64,000 bases of DNA, from assembly GCF_030936135.1 (NCBI RefSeq), contig NC_082602.1, positions 29,763,965-29,827,964 on the forward strand, written 5' to 3'. Positions within the stretch are counted from its first letter, which is position 1. Every line of letters starts with the position of its first letter. The notes beneath the pieces are model-generated. The model did not search any database. It was not told the origin of the DNA and saw only the letters and a list, made by a program, of their open reading frames with translations. Positions 50,301 to 63,000 of the stretch are shown here, in pieces. The translations under genes were made by a program, and so were the position numbers. The stretch is from Gavia stellata (lineage: Eukaryota > Chordata > Aves > Gaviiformes > Gaviidae).

Positions 50301-53180
50301 AGTGGATCTAGTAGATGCTTCTGAGAAACACGGCAACACAGGGCTGGCGGTTGTATTTTGGGTCAGTATCAGGCGTACAGTTTCTGTTGCCCTAGTGTAC
50401 TGGGAAAAAATCACTGGTGGTATGATCCAGAAACATGCAACCTGAGAATGTTACCATTTTGTTTTCATTTTTCTGGTTATACTTGTCCTTCCAGTAAAAC
50501 TCAACTTGTTTTCTGGATGTCCAACTGGGGCTGCATTTCCTCCTGCAAGCTTGAAAGTCACCTGGGAAATACGGATGCAATGTAACTGCTGAATGTCTCC
50601 AATATAGGTGTTCAATTGTTTGTTTTCTTAATTATCAATATGTGAAGCTTACCAGCTGAATAGCTGATCATTTCTGGTATCTTAAGATAGTTTTAATCTC
50701 TAGCAAACATTCTTCAAATACTTTGTAAGATTAACATCTTTGAGTTTCGTATTTTCAATCTTATGTAAATGTTTCAAGATGTAGTTTGTAACTTTGGGCA
50801 GGAGATGGAGCCAAACTGGATTAAAGGCAAAAATGAAATTTGCTTTATCGTTAAAGTTGAGGGTAAAATCAAAGCTTTTCTATGAGGTTTTTGGAATTCC
50901 AGAGACTCTTACAGTGGTCATGAGGATCCTGAACTAACAGAGAAATACAAATTATAAATAGTTTTACATGGACAAAAATGTAACTAAATGGGAATAAATC
51001 ACACTTTTTATTTCAAAAATTTATAAAAGCCTTTAAGATTTTAATAATTTGCTAAAATGTTGTTATTGGGTAGAACTGTGCTTTTCCAGAAGAATGTATG
51101 CATAAATTTATGTAAAAACAAACACTGTGCAGGTAAAGTGGAAAATCTGAAAAATTTTCACAAAAGTATAAGAATCTGGTTCCTCTATGAGAAATTACTA
51201 ATGATTCTTTTCTAGTGAATGAAGTTGTTGTTCTCTCCTTGGAGCTGAACCTGTGGGTATGGGAGGTGATGATTCCCAAGGCAGGGATGAACAGAGGGGA
51301 CGAGCTGCTTCTGTTAAAATTCTTCCTTCAAATTGGAGGTATGAAGTGAGTTACCCTGACTGCTGAAGTTGGCAACTGCTCAGATCCTCTCAGCTGCTCC
51401 CATCTGAGTGTATTTATCCATAGGCACATGAGCACTTCTGATGAACAGCTGCTCTGCTTTTGGAGCACCAGGTTCTAATAGAAAACAGCTCTTCACCTGG
51501 GGGAGGAATGGCAATTTTTTATTGACTCTTAGTGGAGTCCTGCTGATTTTACAAGCTGAGAGTCTTCAGATACTGTTTCAAAATATTTTCCTAGGGAAAG
51601 GTAACCTTAGACCCTGGAAGGTCTTTATTTCCTGCATCTGCTTTCATTCCTCATTAGACGCAATGGATGCTTTTACTATCTCCCTAATAGTCAATAAAAG
51701 CATTCCCAGTAACAAAATCTAAATCTTTTTACATGTGCACTTAAGTTCATTTCACTAGTGATACTGTCTTATTTTTTTAAAGAGGGTTATAAAAGAGTGG
51801 GTTTGGTTTTACAGAAAAGCAAATACATAACATTTCCTTTTAGTGCGATTGTAAGCATATTTGGGGATTATTTTAATTGGAGGCATTTTTCACCTCGGTC
51901 CTGGCATGATGTCTCTCTTCTCCCTCTTCCAGTCAGCTGAAGTGCAGAGAGTAGCCAGTTAGGCCAAGATCCTTATTTCTAGTTATTCTGCCTTGCTCTC
52001 CCTTTAGTGTAGTTTTTACTATTTCCTTCTGTCTTCAGTTTGCTACCTGTGACTGTAACCACAAGGGGGCATCTCTTGTTTTTGTTAACCTCGATTGCCT
52101 CAAGTTCAGCACTTTAATTTTGGTTTTCTGCCTATTTATTTTGTCTCATACAAACATTTCTTATATAATGCAGCGACAGTGATGGACAAAATAATTGTTC
52201 AGTAGCCCTTGGATTCCTCTGTTGCTGCAGCTTGAGCTAAGTGTTAACTGTGTTCAAAGAGGATACATTTAGCTGAAGAATTTTTCTAACAGTGCTGAGC
52301 CCAGCATCAGTTTTCAGTGCTACTGAATCAGCAGCCACTTCACATTGCACTTCACTTCTAGGAGAATTACGTTATTCTTCTGAAATACCTCCAAACTTCT
52401 ATCTGCTAAGGCAAAGAAGAACTTGTAATTTCGTACTATAGTCATGACTTGCATTTGGGATAGCTTTATTCCTCTTTGTGGAAATGTAAAGATGAGAAAT
52501 GACATGCATGTTCTCAGGTTCTGATGCCTGAGAGTTCCCACCATTCTAGAAATGAGATTTACATCGTGTAGGATCAGCATTTAGAATCCACTTCTGCAAC
52601 TCTGCCTGAGAGGATGTATCAGTAAGATGTTTGTTGGGTTACAGGACCTCAGTGATCTGCACATACTGTGCTTTAAATAGGAGGCATTCCAGACAGAGCA
52701 TGTATGTGAGTCAGAAGTACAACATCTAATTGCTGTTGATATCACTAAAGGTTGTAGGCAGATGCTGCTGGAGCTTTAAGCACAATGAAAATCTGTCTCT
52801 GTCTCCAGAAGAGCTCAAGTTTTTCTATTTAGTGTAAAGATAAAAATGCATCCCTGACCTTCAGCGTTCAGATCATCCGAACAGCATCTAGCCAGCTGGA
52901 TGCAGGCCGTCATAGTGCAGGGGAAAACACCTCACCCCCTTGCTTAAACTGAGGGGAAGTCCGAGCTTGTAAATTAATTTCTGGTCAGTTTTAGAATTCA
53001 AACTTGTAAATATGGAGTAGCTGGAATTTCTCGAGTACAGCTTTAGTTCGCAACACTGGCTACTTGGGAATAAATTGCATTCCCACTGTTTTGTGGTTAC
53101 CTACAGACTGACAGATACTGCAGAAACCAAAACTGTACTAGGATTCCTCTGTAGCTGTCATAACAGCTAGGAGGGAATTA
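47376..53180. other. Intergenic region downstream of SMC3, part 1
   Basis: AT-rich DNA without a recognised gene. Open frames up to 130 codons exist on both strands but show no domain, start context or codon regularity. Contains a 13-base G run at 49210-49222 and a CTCF-like site at 52059-52072. Confidence 0.75.
52059..52072 (+). promoter_or_regulatory. CTCF-like site downstream of SMC3
   Basis: CCACAAGGGGGCAT agrees with the CTCF core at all but about two positions. Together with the oppositely oriented site in the SMC3 promoter it could bound a loop, but they point away from each other (divergent), so this is weak. Confidence 0.3.
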
Positions 53181-53182
53181 CA

Positions 53183-53340
53183 AATTTTAGAATATATATG
53201 TATATTACATATAATATTATATGTTACAATGTATTATTGAAACAGTATAATTTTTATATAGACATAGAACTTGTATGAAAATTTTAAATATATATATTTT
53301 CTAAATATTTTATTTAGAATATATAAAGGCATATATTAAG
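53183..53340. repeat. AT-rich low-complexity tract
   Basis: Dense TATATA, ATATAT and TTTAAATATATATATTTT words, with many short self-complementary runs. No coding content. Confidence 0.7.
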
Positions 53341-55170
53341 GAAAGATTCTTTTCCACTTTAGCCTAGTTTAGACAACCTATTTTGTCTGATGGTTTTTGC
53401 TTGCTTAGATGATAAAAGCACTGTAATATAGAGGAGGTAATTACGCACAGTTCTTAGAATGCACGGTGGTGGTATCTTAATACCTATTTTAAACACCTGT
53501 TTTAAAATTTTGATTTTTTTTTTAAAGGCTTGCAAAACATGGGCCAGGACAGTTCTGGAGTCCTAACATTTTTCTTCCCAGTTGCACTTGCCTACAACTT
53601 TATCATGTAGAATTGTCACTAGGTAACAGCTTTGGGGTATTTGATGGGTTACGGTGTTGATTATTTATCTTGAAAAGATACCAAGTCACCCATCACTGTT
53701 TGTTACAGCCCCTTTCAAAAAAAACAGTCTGTTGCCAAGCCTCTTTGTTTTAGGCATGAAAATTCTTGGACCATTTTTCAGTCAGTGCCCCAGTATTTTT
53801 GGCCCCAAGGATTTTCTGTGGACCTTTCTGGAGGTGACGCAGACTGAAGATGAGATTCAAGCTGATAGTCCTTGATTGGTGCTGGATCCTGGGCATTATT
53901 AGGTTTGTTCCCTGGTTCATTCAGAGAACAAATTTCCAACAGAATAATGCTCTGGTGGACCAGGCAGTGCTCCTGAGCCCTAGTTTTAAATCACTCGGCC
54001 TCTGCCTTCATGAATCCTCTCTTACCCCACAAAGATAATTATGCTGAAGCTTGTAAGATGGCTCTGATGCTAAAGAATGAGATTCAGATGGGTACCTAGG
54101 TAGGTAGATGGATGCACAACTCGGAAGCATGGCAACATTCAAATCTCTTCTTCAATAAGGGACACTCTAAAAGGTGTGTTCACAACTGTACTTAGAATAT
54201 ATGTAAAAGCTTTCATGCACAATGATCTGTGTATCTAGATTAAGGCTGTAAAAGGTCTCTTGCAAATTTCAGGGTAAATAAGAGAAGGGAACCCACCGAG
54301 TTGTGTTCCTTCAAAAGAGGTGGGGAAGTAAAATAACGGGTTGTACTAGTGTGAGTCACCTGAATCCCTAATGATCATTTGGAGTTGTCTCCTGGGGGAG
54401 ACATCTCCATCTGCTACATAAGACGTCAAGGGTCCAAGCTGTAAGAGAATCACACCTAAATTAGATGCTCAAGGTAGGTCATAAATATTCCCTCCAGTGT
54501 AAAGGTAAAGCAGGGAGACCGCAAACTGGATGGAGGAGGATGACTTTGTTTTCATGAACAGTCTGGTGGGTGGCTGGAGTAAGCAGAAGACACTGGAGAA
54601 TGCTTGTTTGCTTTCTGCTTTTTAGTTCCTCCTCTTCTCCCCCTTCCTCAGGAGGTTGGGGCACTCTCTGTGTGTAGAGTAGTTCAAACAGTGAGTAAAA
54701 TGTTCCCTGTCAGAATGGGAATCAGAATGGGGATCAGCTAGCAATATTCACACAGTACACTTCTTCTTTGTTGTCTAATTGCTCCTTGTTTTTGAGTTGC
54801 TGAGTGAGGCGGCTTTGGCTGATTTCTGGAATGTGCAGCGAGACAAGAGGAAAGCATGGATGGATACAGCTGTCGCGATAAAACTGGAGAGGAGGTTCCC
54901 AGGACAACCAGGCTTTCAGGATGTTGTTTTTATCTCGACTATGTGAGAGTTATAGAGAAGTGACTTCACTGTGGGAGTCCATGGGGGCTCTGAGGTAGCA
55001 GAAGGGTATGTTGTGCTGGTTCTCTGACATACCACCAGCTTCTAAGAGAGCAATGCAGAATCACGAACTTGGAGACTGGCAGTCAGATAAGGACATTTGG
55101 ATTGTTAAGTGTATTTGCTTATTGAACCTGCTTGCACAGAACAAGTCCCATCTCTTGTCTGATCCTTCCG

Positions 55171-55292
55171 AGGTCACAGAACCACTAAGGTTGGAAAAGA
55201 CCTATAAGATCATCAAGTCCAACCATCAACTAACACCACCATGCCCATTAAACCATGTCCCACAATGCCTCGTCCACATGTTCCTTGAACAC
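55171..55292 (-). mobile_element. CR1 LINE fragment (3' end)
   Basis: Contains AAGGTTGGAAAAGACCTATA, AGATCATCAAGTCCAACCAT, TAACACCACC and ACCATGTCCC, the antisense of the conserved CR1 3' end. The element is therefore in minus orientation. It lacks the terminal ATTCTATGATTCT octamer repeats, so it is truncated or diverged at the 3' end. About 120 bases survive. Confidence 0.85.
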
Positions 55293-56891
55293 TGCTTGGT
55301 GGGTTGCAGTTTCAGATCGGTGACAAGAATTTGCAGACTTATTCATACCATGCACTCCTAAGGAATCCCTGAATGGAGCCCTAGGATCTACATGTGGGTT
55401 TTTACACTGGCTGATTGTGGAGGTTGTATTAATAACTCTTTGTTGTGTAAGTGCATAGATGTTGGCCTGTATAGAAAGAGAGCTAAAGGGCTGGACAAAG
55501 GCCGTGATCAAGCTCTCTGGCACTTGCTTTTTGACATTCAGCAAGTCAATGGCTGCTGTTGTCTTTGTCTGTAGGGAAGTTGTGCTCACAAAACCACTTG
55601 GAGCACTCAGCCTGTGCTACAAACAGCATTACTGATGCCACTGTTTCCTTGCTCTCTGTGAATTTCTAGGTGCCAAAAAATCTGAGGCAGGATTCAGGAT
55701 GCTCCTTCATTCTCTTTGCAGAGAAACCAAAGAACATGGTCTGGGGAAACCTCCGTTTGGTCTGCATGCCATCCCTCCTGAGCAGCGTCACCAGCATTGC
55801 TAGTTCCTATGAGGTACTCTGCTTGGTGACTAGAGAACTTTTTATTTAGCAGGGCACAAAACCAACCAGCGCCAATTGGGAAACTATTAACAGCAAAATA
55901 AAGAAAAATGGTGTTGAAAGAAGCTAATTAGGTACATAATATCTGGAATCGCATCCATGCATAACTTAGTTCTGCATTGCATGAATGCATTGTTTATTCA
56001 TAAACTGTAATATCCTGTCAGTCCCTAACTTCTACATGTTTTTTGTTCCACCGGGGCTTGGGTAATCATTTTATGAACCAATTTCCTGAGACCTGAGCAC
56101 CCTTTATGCTTTGTAGTTTCTCCTGACTTCACCTTTCAGGAGCTATATGCAGTGACTGCAGTATGGGTGTGTGTATAATGGCTTGGCAGGTCTCCACAGT
56201 TGTGGAATTTACAATCGTTGCTCTGTATGTAATGCTTGGAACAGCTTTTTTTTTATTTCTGGTGGATGATGAATGAGGCCATCTGTCTCCAATGTCTGCT
56301 GACCCTTCCCCCCACTCTCCTCTTTCCTGGTATGTTGGCACTGTCGCACAGTCAGCCAAGGTCAAGGTCTGGAGCCCGGGTCTGTGACTTTCACTGCTGA
56401 GACCATGATGGCTCAGTCCTCAATTTCCTAGGGTAATTCTCCAGTATGTTATGCACCCACAGGTCTGAGATGCCATGCAAGGAGGAGGGATCCATTTACA
56501 GTAACATTAAGAATGCGATAATAGGAACTTCCTTCACACATGTAGCTAATACTTGAAGAGTACTTTATTTAGGCCTGAAGTTAACGAGTGGGCTAGTTTT
56601 TCAAAACATAAATGGGATGCTTCCTGATTTGCACCAAAAATGGCAGAGGACACTTGAAATCAAATGGATTGAACATAGGTCTGAAAATGTTAAATGCAGA
56701 CTCACTTTGACATCCCTGAGACAGAGAAAAGCTTTGACAAAAACAGAAATAGAAAGCCAAGTAAACTTGTCTTGGCTCATTCCATTTTGCCCCTTGCCTG
56801 AAATAAAAATATATGTTAGTGACATAAGTATCAGCAGCCAAACAGATATGAAGGTTTACCCCTATAAACCAAGGTAGTATTAGTAACTGTA

Positions 56892-56963
56892 GGGCTTGAT
56901 CCAAAGCTTTCTAAGATTAATGGGAATTTTTCTCCTGAGTTTATTGGGCTTTGGATTAAGCGC
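56892..56963. repeat. Short inverted-repeat interspersed element, copy 2
   Basis: The left arm GGGCTTGATCCAAAG at 56893-56907 is complementary to CTTTGGATTAAGC at 56950-56962, and the interior carries ATTAATGGGAA and TTTATTGGG. Same family as the copy at 10830. Confidence 0.6.
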
Positions 56964-58250
56964 ATAGATACAAAAGACTTCACGTAATAGCTTACAGTGG
57001 TAAAGATCTCTGCAAGCACTTGGGGAATCTGGGAAGCTTTTCTGTAAACAGCTAGATCTTTAGCATGAGTGTAAGACTGGAAGGCTAATTTACTGCTGTT
57101 GGCAGTCATCATAGGGATATACGAGCGCCTGTGCAGCTCTGGAGGGAAGGGACTTCTGCACTATTGCCAGTGGTGTTACAAAATGATGAGTCAAGTACAT
57201 ATAAAAAAAAAAAGTGAGACTGTATGGAAATCATTGGGCTTTGTTTGTTTTTAAATAGAGGGCAGTAGGTCCTTTTTGTTGGATGCTTCCCTCTTGGCCT
57301 TTTAAAGGTGCATGCAAACCATACTTCAAAGCAGTTGTGTGTACCCAGGAAGGCCAGGAACTTCTTTTTAATTGAAACCTGAAATTCCCATGCAGTCATA
57401 TGATTCCATCACATACGGCTAAAAGATGGTACAGAGTATCATGAGATTTGCATTAACCTCATTGGAAGAGGTGATACTGAGCTAGCGGAGGTAATGATAG
57501 AATGAGATTTAATGGAGTTGACCAGCTGAGGAAGAAGGGGAAATTCCTACACATAGAAAGCAATCAAAACACAACATTTGATGACAGAGCAGATGTCAGA
57601 TGCCTGGAAAAGAGTAACTCTCTTGTGATTCCAGATCAGGATTACCTCTGACAAGGAAAAATTGGGAGTCATGCTACACAAATTCTAGGCACAATATTAT
57701 TTAGCCCAACAACTCTGAGGGGTTGTTAGTTTTCAGCTCTTTTTCACTTGGCTAATTTCAAGTACATGTTTTTGCACTTGTTTTGGCTGCAGTGTTCAGA
57801 GGTTTGACTTGTGGGTCCAAGCAGTCCTGTCTGGAGGTGAAGCAGCTGAAGAGGTTGATGCTGAAGGATGATAACTGCAAATAGAAATAGCTGCTCTCAC
57901 CCCTTGAGAACAGTCCAGCCTTTTTTAAAGATCAGAGCCTGCCTAGACTCAACTGTGGTTGTCTATGGACAGATGAGATTGCTGCTCTGAGATGAGGCCT
58001 TGCCTATGCTGCACCAAAACCTTGGTCTTAGAGCAGTCAAGGGTATGTGAGTCCCGTGCTTGCCCGCCTTGGCACACAAAGAGGCTGCACTGAGTTGGGT
58101 GCTGTGCTACCCCCTCACACATCCAGGGCGTACGTTCACAGACACTTGCAGGACCACAGTATAGAGAATGAGTAGGTCTGCCATGAGAGAGCCTTGGCCC
58201 TCCAATTGGGGGCAGGACAAACATAGCCTTAGTTTTTCATGCTGGGATTT

Positions 58251-58350
58251 AGAATCATAGAATCATTTATGTTGGAAAAGACCTTTAAGAACATCGAGTC
58301 CAACCGTAAACCTAACACTTCCAAGGCTGCCACTAAGAAACTCTTAAGCC
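58251..58350 (-). mobile_element. CR1 LINE fragment with intact 3' terminus
   Basis: Starts AGAATCATAGAATCAT, the reverse complement of the ATTCTATGATTCT repeats that end CR1, followed by TTGGAAAAGACCTTTAAGA, ATCGAGTCCAACC and CCTAACACT. Minus orientation; 5' truncated after roughly 100 bases, as typical of CR1 insertions. Confidence 0.9.
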
Positions 58351-61300
58351 TCTCTCTTTGTGACTTTACTGGAACTTCTTATTATGGAGTGACCTAGAGG
58401 AAGAGAAAATAAATAGTCTGCATGTAAACACAGTGGGAGGAAAAGGGGGTGTTGGTTGTGGGGTGACAAACATTTAATGTGACTGTTTTCCTGATACTTT
58501 TATTAGTCTTGAAGTGTTAATGAGCCTTTGAGTTTAGGCAACTTTTGGTCAGTTGTCGGTGTATACCACTGCATGAGGGATCTCTGTTTCAAGAACAGAG
58601 ATGGGCTTGTGAGTTGATATGAAAATCAAACATTCCCTTCATTGTTGTTATAATAGTTCCTCTGTCTTAATGATCCCTCAAAGACCAAAGCAGAAAATGG
58701 TTTGCTCCTTGTAGGGAAGAAAAGTTTGGAACCATAAAATTGAGATTACTTTGAGACTTCGGTCTCTCTGACTTTACCAACTGGGGCTTATTTGATTTTG
58801 AAATTTATTGGAAATTGTCACATGCGGTTGTAATGCTAACAGCTGCTTTCATGTCACTTTACCACAAAAGAAAGCGGCATTGTGCCTGGATAAGGGTATA
58901 AAAGCTGAAGCTGTGGACTGTGTTAGAGACGTAAGTTGCACTTTCTGGGATACACAATCAGTTAATTCTGCTGTCTGTACTACATGTGTTAAAGGCTCAA
59001 AAGTGCAGGAGTTTAATTTTTTGTTTTTAACAGTAGTACTGTTACAATGAATTAAAATAAATAATTTTACTTTAAAACCATTCAGATGAGATATGCAAAT
59101 AACAATCCTGTCCTAACAAAGGGTTGGAAAAAGACCTATTTTTCATGCTTTTTTTTAAATAAGACCTTGAAAAAACCTCTGCTCAATTTGAGCTTTCTCT
59201 GTACAAACTTGGTATTTAGGAAAAATGCAACCCTTTTTTGAGAACAGAAGTGGGAAAGACAATTCTTCAGGTGCTCATTCAGGAATGAGAGACCTAATGG
59301 CAAGTTGGGTGAGAGATTGCTAAAACATACCCGTTTCCAAAGACCTTTGTAATGGCGGGTTCACTCTGCTGCATGAGCTAATCCCTCAGCTTGTCTCATC
59401 TTTCAGTCAGATTGATGTGTAAAGAGTGGTGATAGGTGGCTTTTGTAAGAAATGGAAATGTTTTATAGCAGTCAATTTTGAGTTAAATTCTTCAGGATAT
59501 TTAGCTGTAACTTTCCAGTTTAAGTTCACACTAGTGTGAGGACTTGAATGACAACTTTTACTGTATTTGTCATATCAATTACATATCCTTTTCAGATTTG
59601 ATCTACAGTTGCTATTGATCTCTGGAAAAATGGTATGGCAATATTTTAGCAGTTACAAAAAAAATTTAAGAAGGTAAAAGAAATACTTTCCACAGAATCA
59701 GGAATGGACACAAGGTGAAGGAGCACACAATAAACATTGTGGAAATGTCTAAATGCTCCATGGAAAGCTCAACCCTTCTGTAATTTCTGCATATTGATCT
59801 GGGTCATGGGTTTTTAGGAAAGGAACCCCAAAGAAGGCAAGTAGTTGCAGTAAAAAATCAGCTGCAGGCAAACACGCACGAGTTTTGCCAATACAGTCTA
59901 CTTCAGTCTGGTTTATTGGTCCTCCACCACCTGTGATTTTGAGTGGCTTACCACACAACTACTGGATGCCTTGAAAGGTTTTTGGAAAGCAGACTGAGAA
60001 AGTATGCCTCTAATGAAGCAACAAGATTCAATGCACAGCCTATTTCTGAAGGATTATCAGAGGCCTTGGGCATGCAGTGAGATACGAGGCTGTAGGCCAA
60101 GTGCTTTCAACCCCTATCAGTGTAATAATCCATACAAAATGGACCGTCTTACCCATCTAATTGTAGAATTTGCAGAGAAAGAGAACAAGAAATCAAAACC
60201 GAAACTGTGTAGGGTGTATCAATAACTAGTCTGAAAGGCTAAATTATTTCCAAATTTTGCTATATACTCTGTGACCTAAAAGACCAGCTCCTTAAAATAA
60301 TGCTTTTAAAGCCAAATAAAACTCGTGAGGGTTAACAGTTCTCTACAGTAAGACTTTAACAGTATCCATGGTCCATAAATCATGTTCATTGGTGGGATCC
60401 CTGTTGGAGTATATCTGAGTTGGCTTATGGGTTTGGGACTTGGGTGTTTTGTTTGTTTTAACCTTCTTTCAACCAAAATTGACATTGTTGTAACAGCACC
60501 AGAAACTGTGTCCTAATGAAAAATCTTATCATAGATGATTCAAAAAAGTTTTAAGACTAGTCATTTATTGTTCATTTAAAGGAGTCCCGTTTATAGCAGC
60601 AAAAGTCTTGTCTTTAGTCGTTGAGCTGGGATGGTGACAGAGGAAAAGATCACTCACCTGCTGCCTAGCCTGTCAGGAAAACTGTCTGGGAGGTGGGAGG
60701 GCAAATACGGGTTGAGAACAGCCTGGGGGAAGAATTCCAGCTGGACAGTGTGGTTTTTCATGAAGTTGTAGGCCTGCCCATCCCTTGCCTTTGTGCACAG
60801 GATATTGTTACTACAGTTTCCACTGAAATTCTTCTGGAATATTCAGTGAAGATGCTGAAAAACCAGCTTCCCCGCGTGTATTATGCAATCTATTATGTGG
60901 AATCAGAGCTGAAACAGCTTGTCCAGTGGGAATGTGTGTGTTTTGTGTTATCCTTCCAGCAGGGGTTTATCCATGTGTGCTGGAAATTACAATATTAAAT
61001 GCTCCAGCATGGAAATTTTGCGTGAGGATTATCGGACTTAAGTTTTCTCAGTGCATTGCAGCCCGGGCCTCCTGCTGGCACAGGAGTCCTCTGGAGCTTC
61101 CACTGCAAAGGTTTTGAAACACTAATGCCTGAAATTAGGAAATCTGAACTCTGCTGAGGAATAGCAGAAGAGAATGTTTTTTCCGTTTCACTCCTCCTGC
61201 GTGACAACGCCTGTTAAAAACCTTTGCTCTTCCCTCAAGCAATTTGTTTTAAGCTTCCCAGCTGAAACAGAGCTGTAGCATTGTTCCAGCTTGGTAGAAC

Positions 61301-62279
61301 TGATCAGTTTTCTTAAATGGCCAGACATAAACCTTGGATACCAAAAAGTTATATTTCCATTGCTTCCCCCCCTCCAGATTTATGTGTAAAAAATATGTGT
61401 TCACAGAAGACTGAGGTGTTTCAGAAACTGAGTGTATTAGCACCCTCTCCTGAGCTGGGTCAAGGATGGTTGTCTGCAAAAGAAGCAGAGGCAGCTTCAC
61501 TGCTGCTGCTTCCTTGAAGTAGAGCTTCAGTTGCTTGCTGTTGCCACCTGTCTTTTGCGGGATACAGCTCCGCGCACTCCAGGTCAGTCTTTCTCATTCT
61601 CACAGTGCACGTGCGTGGCTATGTGCGCTCGCATCTGATTCCTTGGGACTGAATCCTCACTCTAGTGCTGAGACCTGTCCGGGGGGTGGTACACCTCTAT
61701 TCTTAAAATAGTTCCACCAGATGTTTAGTATCTGAGTGCAGTGTGAGCATTTAGTCAAGATTCTATTTTCTCGGGTTTTATACAGCAGTGCGATTGTGCT
61801 GTATTATTAATTCTGTGGTCATTTCAATGAGTGCACCCAGTGCTACAGTGGTGGAAGGCAGTTGTTTTTGAATCCATGTGATGTATCATTGCCACGTGCT
61901 TGCTGCCTTGCTACTGGCCTGATCCTGTGAGGTGTTCATCACAGTCCAAAAATAAAACTTGCTCACAATGTGATGTATGGAATAGTCTTACAGGGGAAGG
62001 GAGAGCTTTATTGCTTGTATCACTTGACACTGGGACTGCATGAAAACTGGAAAATATTACGCCATAGTAGTAGCCTTTCAGATCACTGCTGGGTTTGCCA
62101 GCAGCAATTACAAAGCTTTATAATCCATTATAAAGCTTTTTTTTCATCCTTCCTTTAGCTTTTGTTTGGAGAACTGCTTTCTTCCAGTGAATGTCAGGTA
62201 GTCCTGAAGGGTAAAGGGACTGTTTCTGAAAAACAGTTGCTCACAGTTCTGTCTGATTCTCATGGTCTGTAAAAAGGTT

Positions 62280-63000
62280 AATTAATAAACAAATGATTGT
62301 TATAAACAAATGGAATTCCATCACTTGGCTACACAGACCTAGCATTTCACTGTGATCAGTTCAAGCTACAGCTCTGCCTCTTCAGCCTTCCTCTGCTGAG
62401 GCTGCAATGCTCACGCAATAAAACAATTGGTCACACCTCATTATTGAGGTTATTTGCAATAGTGTACAAAGGACCAAGTAACAGATGTTTTGAAATGGCT
62501 AATCAATTGTTATAGATTTAATTAAGTTGATGCCTGCACATCTTTCCAATGTGCTTTTTTTTACTAAAGCTGCGGAAAGGATCTTAGTTACAAATTCAGT
62601 CAAGCCTGTGTGAGGCTCAAGCTTCAACTTTAGAACATAAATATTGCTTGTATGCAATTATAATATTCTATTTTTGCCACTTCGACAGGAGTTTTGTGCC
62701 TCTGAACTTCACTCCTGGAAAGTTACATTTGGACTAAGATGTATGACGTTTGTCGTTTGGAGTGACACACACAAATCCCCATACACCAGAACGAAAATTC
62801 AGCTCTAATCATCAAAGGGAAGTGAGGACTAAATGAATGTGTGTCATGCGTATCCAATTTCTCCACTGATCATCCAGAGAAAATAAATCACAGCGGAGTC
62901 CTTCCATTTCTTCTTTGTTTAAAATGGCTGGAAGGAGCTGTATGTTAAAAAATAGATTAATATTGGCTGATTAAATGTTTTGACCCATATTAGAGCCCCT
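62280..63000. promoter_or_regulatory. Candidate conserved noncoding block
   Basis: A long repeat-free stretch with many short homeodomain-like TAAT words, SOX-like ACAAT, a T-box-like TCACACCT at 62431-62438 and stop codons in all frames. It looks like an upstream enhancer block, perhaps of RBM20, expected to the right. Only base composition and motif words support this. Confidence 0.25.

Larger units (their letters stand above)
53341..62270. other. Intergenic region downstream of SMC3, part 2
   Basis: No gene recognised. Holds CR1 fragments at 55171-55292 and 58251-58350 and an inverted-repeat element at 56892-56963. Remaining open frames (up to 117 codons) are unremarkable, and the one at 55008-55361 runs through the CR1 fragment. 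Confidence 0.75.
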
